The position numbers and the translations under genes are program-made. The notes below the pieces were generated by a model. That model was given only the letters and a program-made list of their open reading frames with translations, did not search any database and was not told the origin of the DNA. A stretch of DNA of 6,526 bases from Thermoflexus hugenholtzii JAD2 (lineage in GTDB: Bacteria > Chloroflexota > Dehalococcoidia > UBA2979), in contig CAMDBZ010000098.1 in assembly GCA_945889565.1 (NCBI GenBank), positions 1 to 6,526 on the forward strand. The letters run 5' to 3'. Shown here in pieces: positions 5,990 to 6,526 of this stretch (the first letter of the stretch is position 1; each line of letters begins with the position of its first letter).

Positions 5990-6046
5990 GGCTGACTCCA
6001 GTCCGTGGCGGTCGGGCGCAGGGTGCGGGCGGCCGGCAGAGCGCCC

Positions 6047-6052
6047 ATCTTA
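6047..6052 (-). promoter_or_regulatory. Candidate -10 element for the MFS gene
   Basis: On the minus strand this reads TAAGAT, matching four of six -10 consensus positions including A2 and T6. It lies about 58 bp upstream of the GTG start in otherwise very GC-rich DNA. No clear -35 is found 16-18 bp upstream of it. Confidence 0.3.
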
Positions 6053-6130
6053 CCGAGCCGCCTCCACGGGCGGAAGGCGGCGGCGGGAGGCAGCGGCGGC
6101 GGCCCGTCGGCGGCAGACCGCGCGCGCCGG

Positions 6131-6159
6131 TTGTCGGCGCCGTGCGCGCCGCCTAGCAT
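6131..6159 (+). promoter_or_regulatory. Candidate promoter for the small acidic gene
   Basis: TTGTCG (6131-6136) and TAGCAT (6154-6159) are separated by exactly 17 bp. They match the -35 and -10 consensus at four positions each. The expected start of transcription is near 6166, about 20 nt before the ATG. This is the best-formed promoter in the window. Confidence 0.55.
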
Positions 6160-6184
6160 CGGGGGCGAAGGGAGACTCGCCGCC

Positions 6185-6496
6185 ATGCCTCTGGACCCGC
6201 GCATGACTGCCCAGTGTGCCGACTGGATCGCCGAGCAGCTGACCGAGGAGTACGGCGGCTTCATCTCCGCCGAGGCCATCGATGCGATGATCGAGTTCGA
6301 GGAAGAGATCCGCGAGGCCCGCGCCGACCCGATGATGAGCCACGCTGAGATGGCGGAGGCGCTGATCGGCAAGCTCGCCGAGGAGGGTGCACCGGTCAAC
6401 GTCTACGGCGGCATCAACACCCAGATGCTCATGGAGGTGCTGCACCTCGAGGACGAGTTCCGCGCGAACTGGGGCGCCCCCCGCAAGGTCAGGTGA
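6185..6496 (+). CDS. Small acidic alpha-helical protein of unknown function
   Basis: This is a 103-residue protein from ATG 6185, with GGGAG (6170-6174) 10 nt upstream as ribosome-binding site and a good promoter (6131-6159) before that. It is rich in Glu, Ala, Met and Ile, and is predicted by eye to be mostly helical: helices around 8-22, 28-46, 53-68 and 79-95. Acidic runs include EFEEEIREARAD (38-49) and LHLEDEFRANW (87-97). A Gly-containing turn, NVYGGINTQ (72-80), separates the last two helices. There is no signal peptide, membrane segment, Cys pair or recognisable catalytic motif. The frame is open upstream of 6185, but that sequence is Arg/Gly-rich and includes the promoter, so the ATG is preferred. 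I do not recognise the family. Codon use matches the neighbours, so it is probably a genuine native gene. Confidence 0.75.
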   Translation: MPLDPRMTAQCADWIAEQLTEEYGGFISAEAIDAMIEFEEEIREARADPMMSHAEMAEALIGKLAEEGAPVNVYGGINTQMLMEVLHLEDEFRANWGAPRKVR

Positions 6497-6526
6497 GGAA
6501 CCCGCCCGCCCACCCTTGAGTTATGC

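Noticed and set aside
5084..5995. 303-residue plus-strand open frame opposite the MFS gene
   Set aside because: Its composition is Arg/Glu/His/Gln-rich antisense shadow. The minus strand encodes a clear 12-segment transporter.
6060..6130. GGC/CGG-rich stretch as a trinucleotide repeat or structured RNA
   Set aside because: The repeats are short and interrupted, without a consistent period or a covarying-looking fold. This is ordinary GC-rich low complexity.

Overview
This is a very GC-rich (roughly 70% or more) bacterial chromosomal window. It is densely packed with ordinary-looking genes whose third codon positions are nearly all G or C. The flavin-dependent thymidylate synthase, the small Cys4 zinc-ribbon protein, the BNR-repeat protein and the TANNAT-type -10 elements would fit a high-GC Chloroflexota (Dehalococcoidia/Thermomicrobia-like) or an actinobacterium. 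That placement is an inference from gene style, not a demonstrated taxonomy. I see no insertion sequence, tRNA, rRNA, CRISPR array, phage gene or attachment site.

Layout: (1) 1-1057, plus strand: the last 34 codons of an unidentified gene overlap by one base (TGATG) a 316-residue BNR/sialidase-like repeat protein. (2) 1058-3299, plus strand: a promoter-like AT-rich patch precedes a probable two-gene operon. It encodes an alpha/beta-hydrolase-fold protein in which the usual catalytic Ser position is Gly, followed 20 bp later by a complete FabF-type 3-oxoacyl-ACP synthase with an intact Cys-His-Lys-His active site. (3) 3300-3364: the convergent junction between fabF and a minus-strand gene. It contains most of a 14-bp tandem repeat that places stop codons in all six frames. 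(4) 3365-3511, minus strand: a 48-residue zinc-ribbon protein. (5) 3512-3734: the divergent control region, with an inverted repeat and a spaced direct repeat. (6) 3735-4565, plus strand: thyX. (7) 4566-4663: the convergent junction of thyX with an MFS exporter (4664-5989, minus strand). (8) 5990-6184: a divergent promoter region between the MFS gene and a 103-residue acidic protein of unknown function (6185-6496, plus strand).

Most of the window is housekeeping metabolism: fatty-acid elongation, dTMP synthesis and efflux. I do not see a clearly new defence, mobile or biosynthetic system. The points most worth following are the nucleophile-lacking hydrolase coupled to fabF, the six-frame-stop tandem repeat, the RHH variant of the ThyX signature, the zinc-ribbon microprotein, and the unassigned acidic protein with its own promoter.
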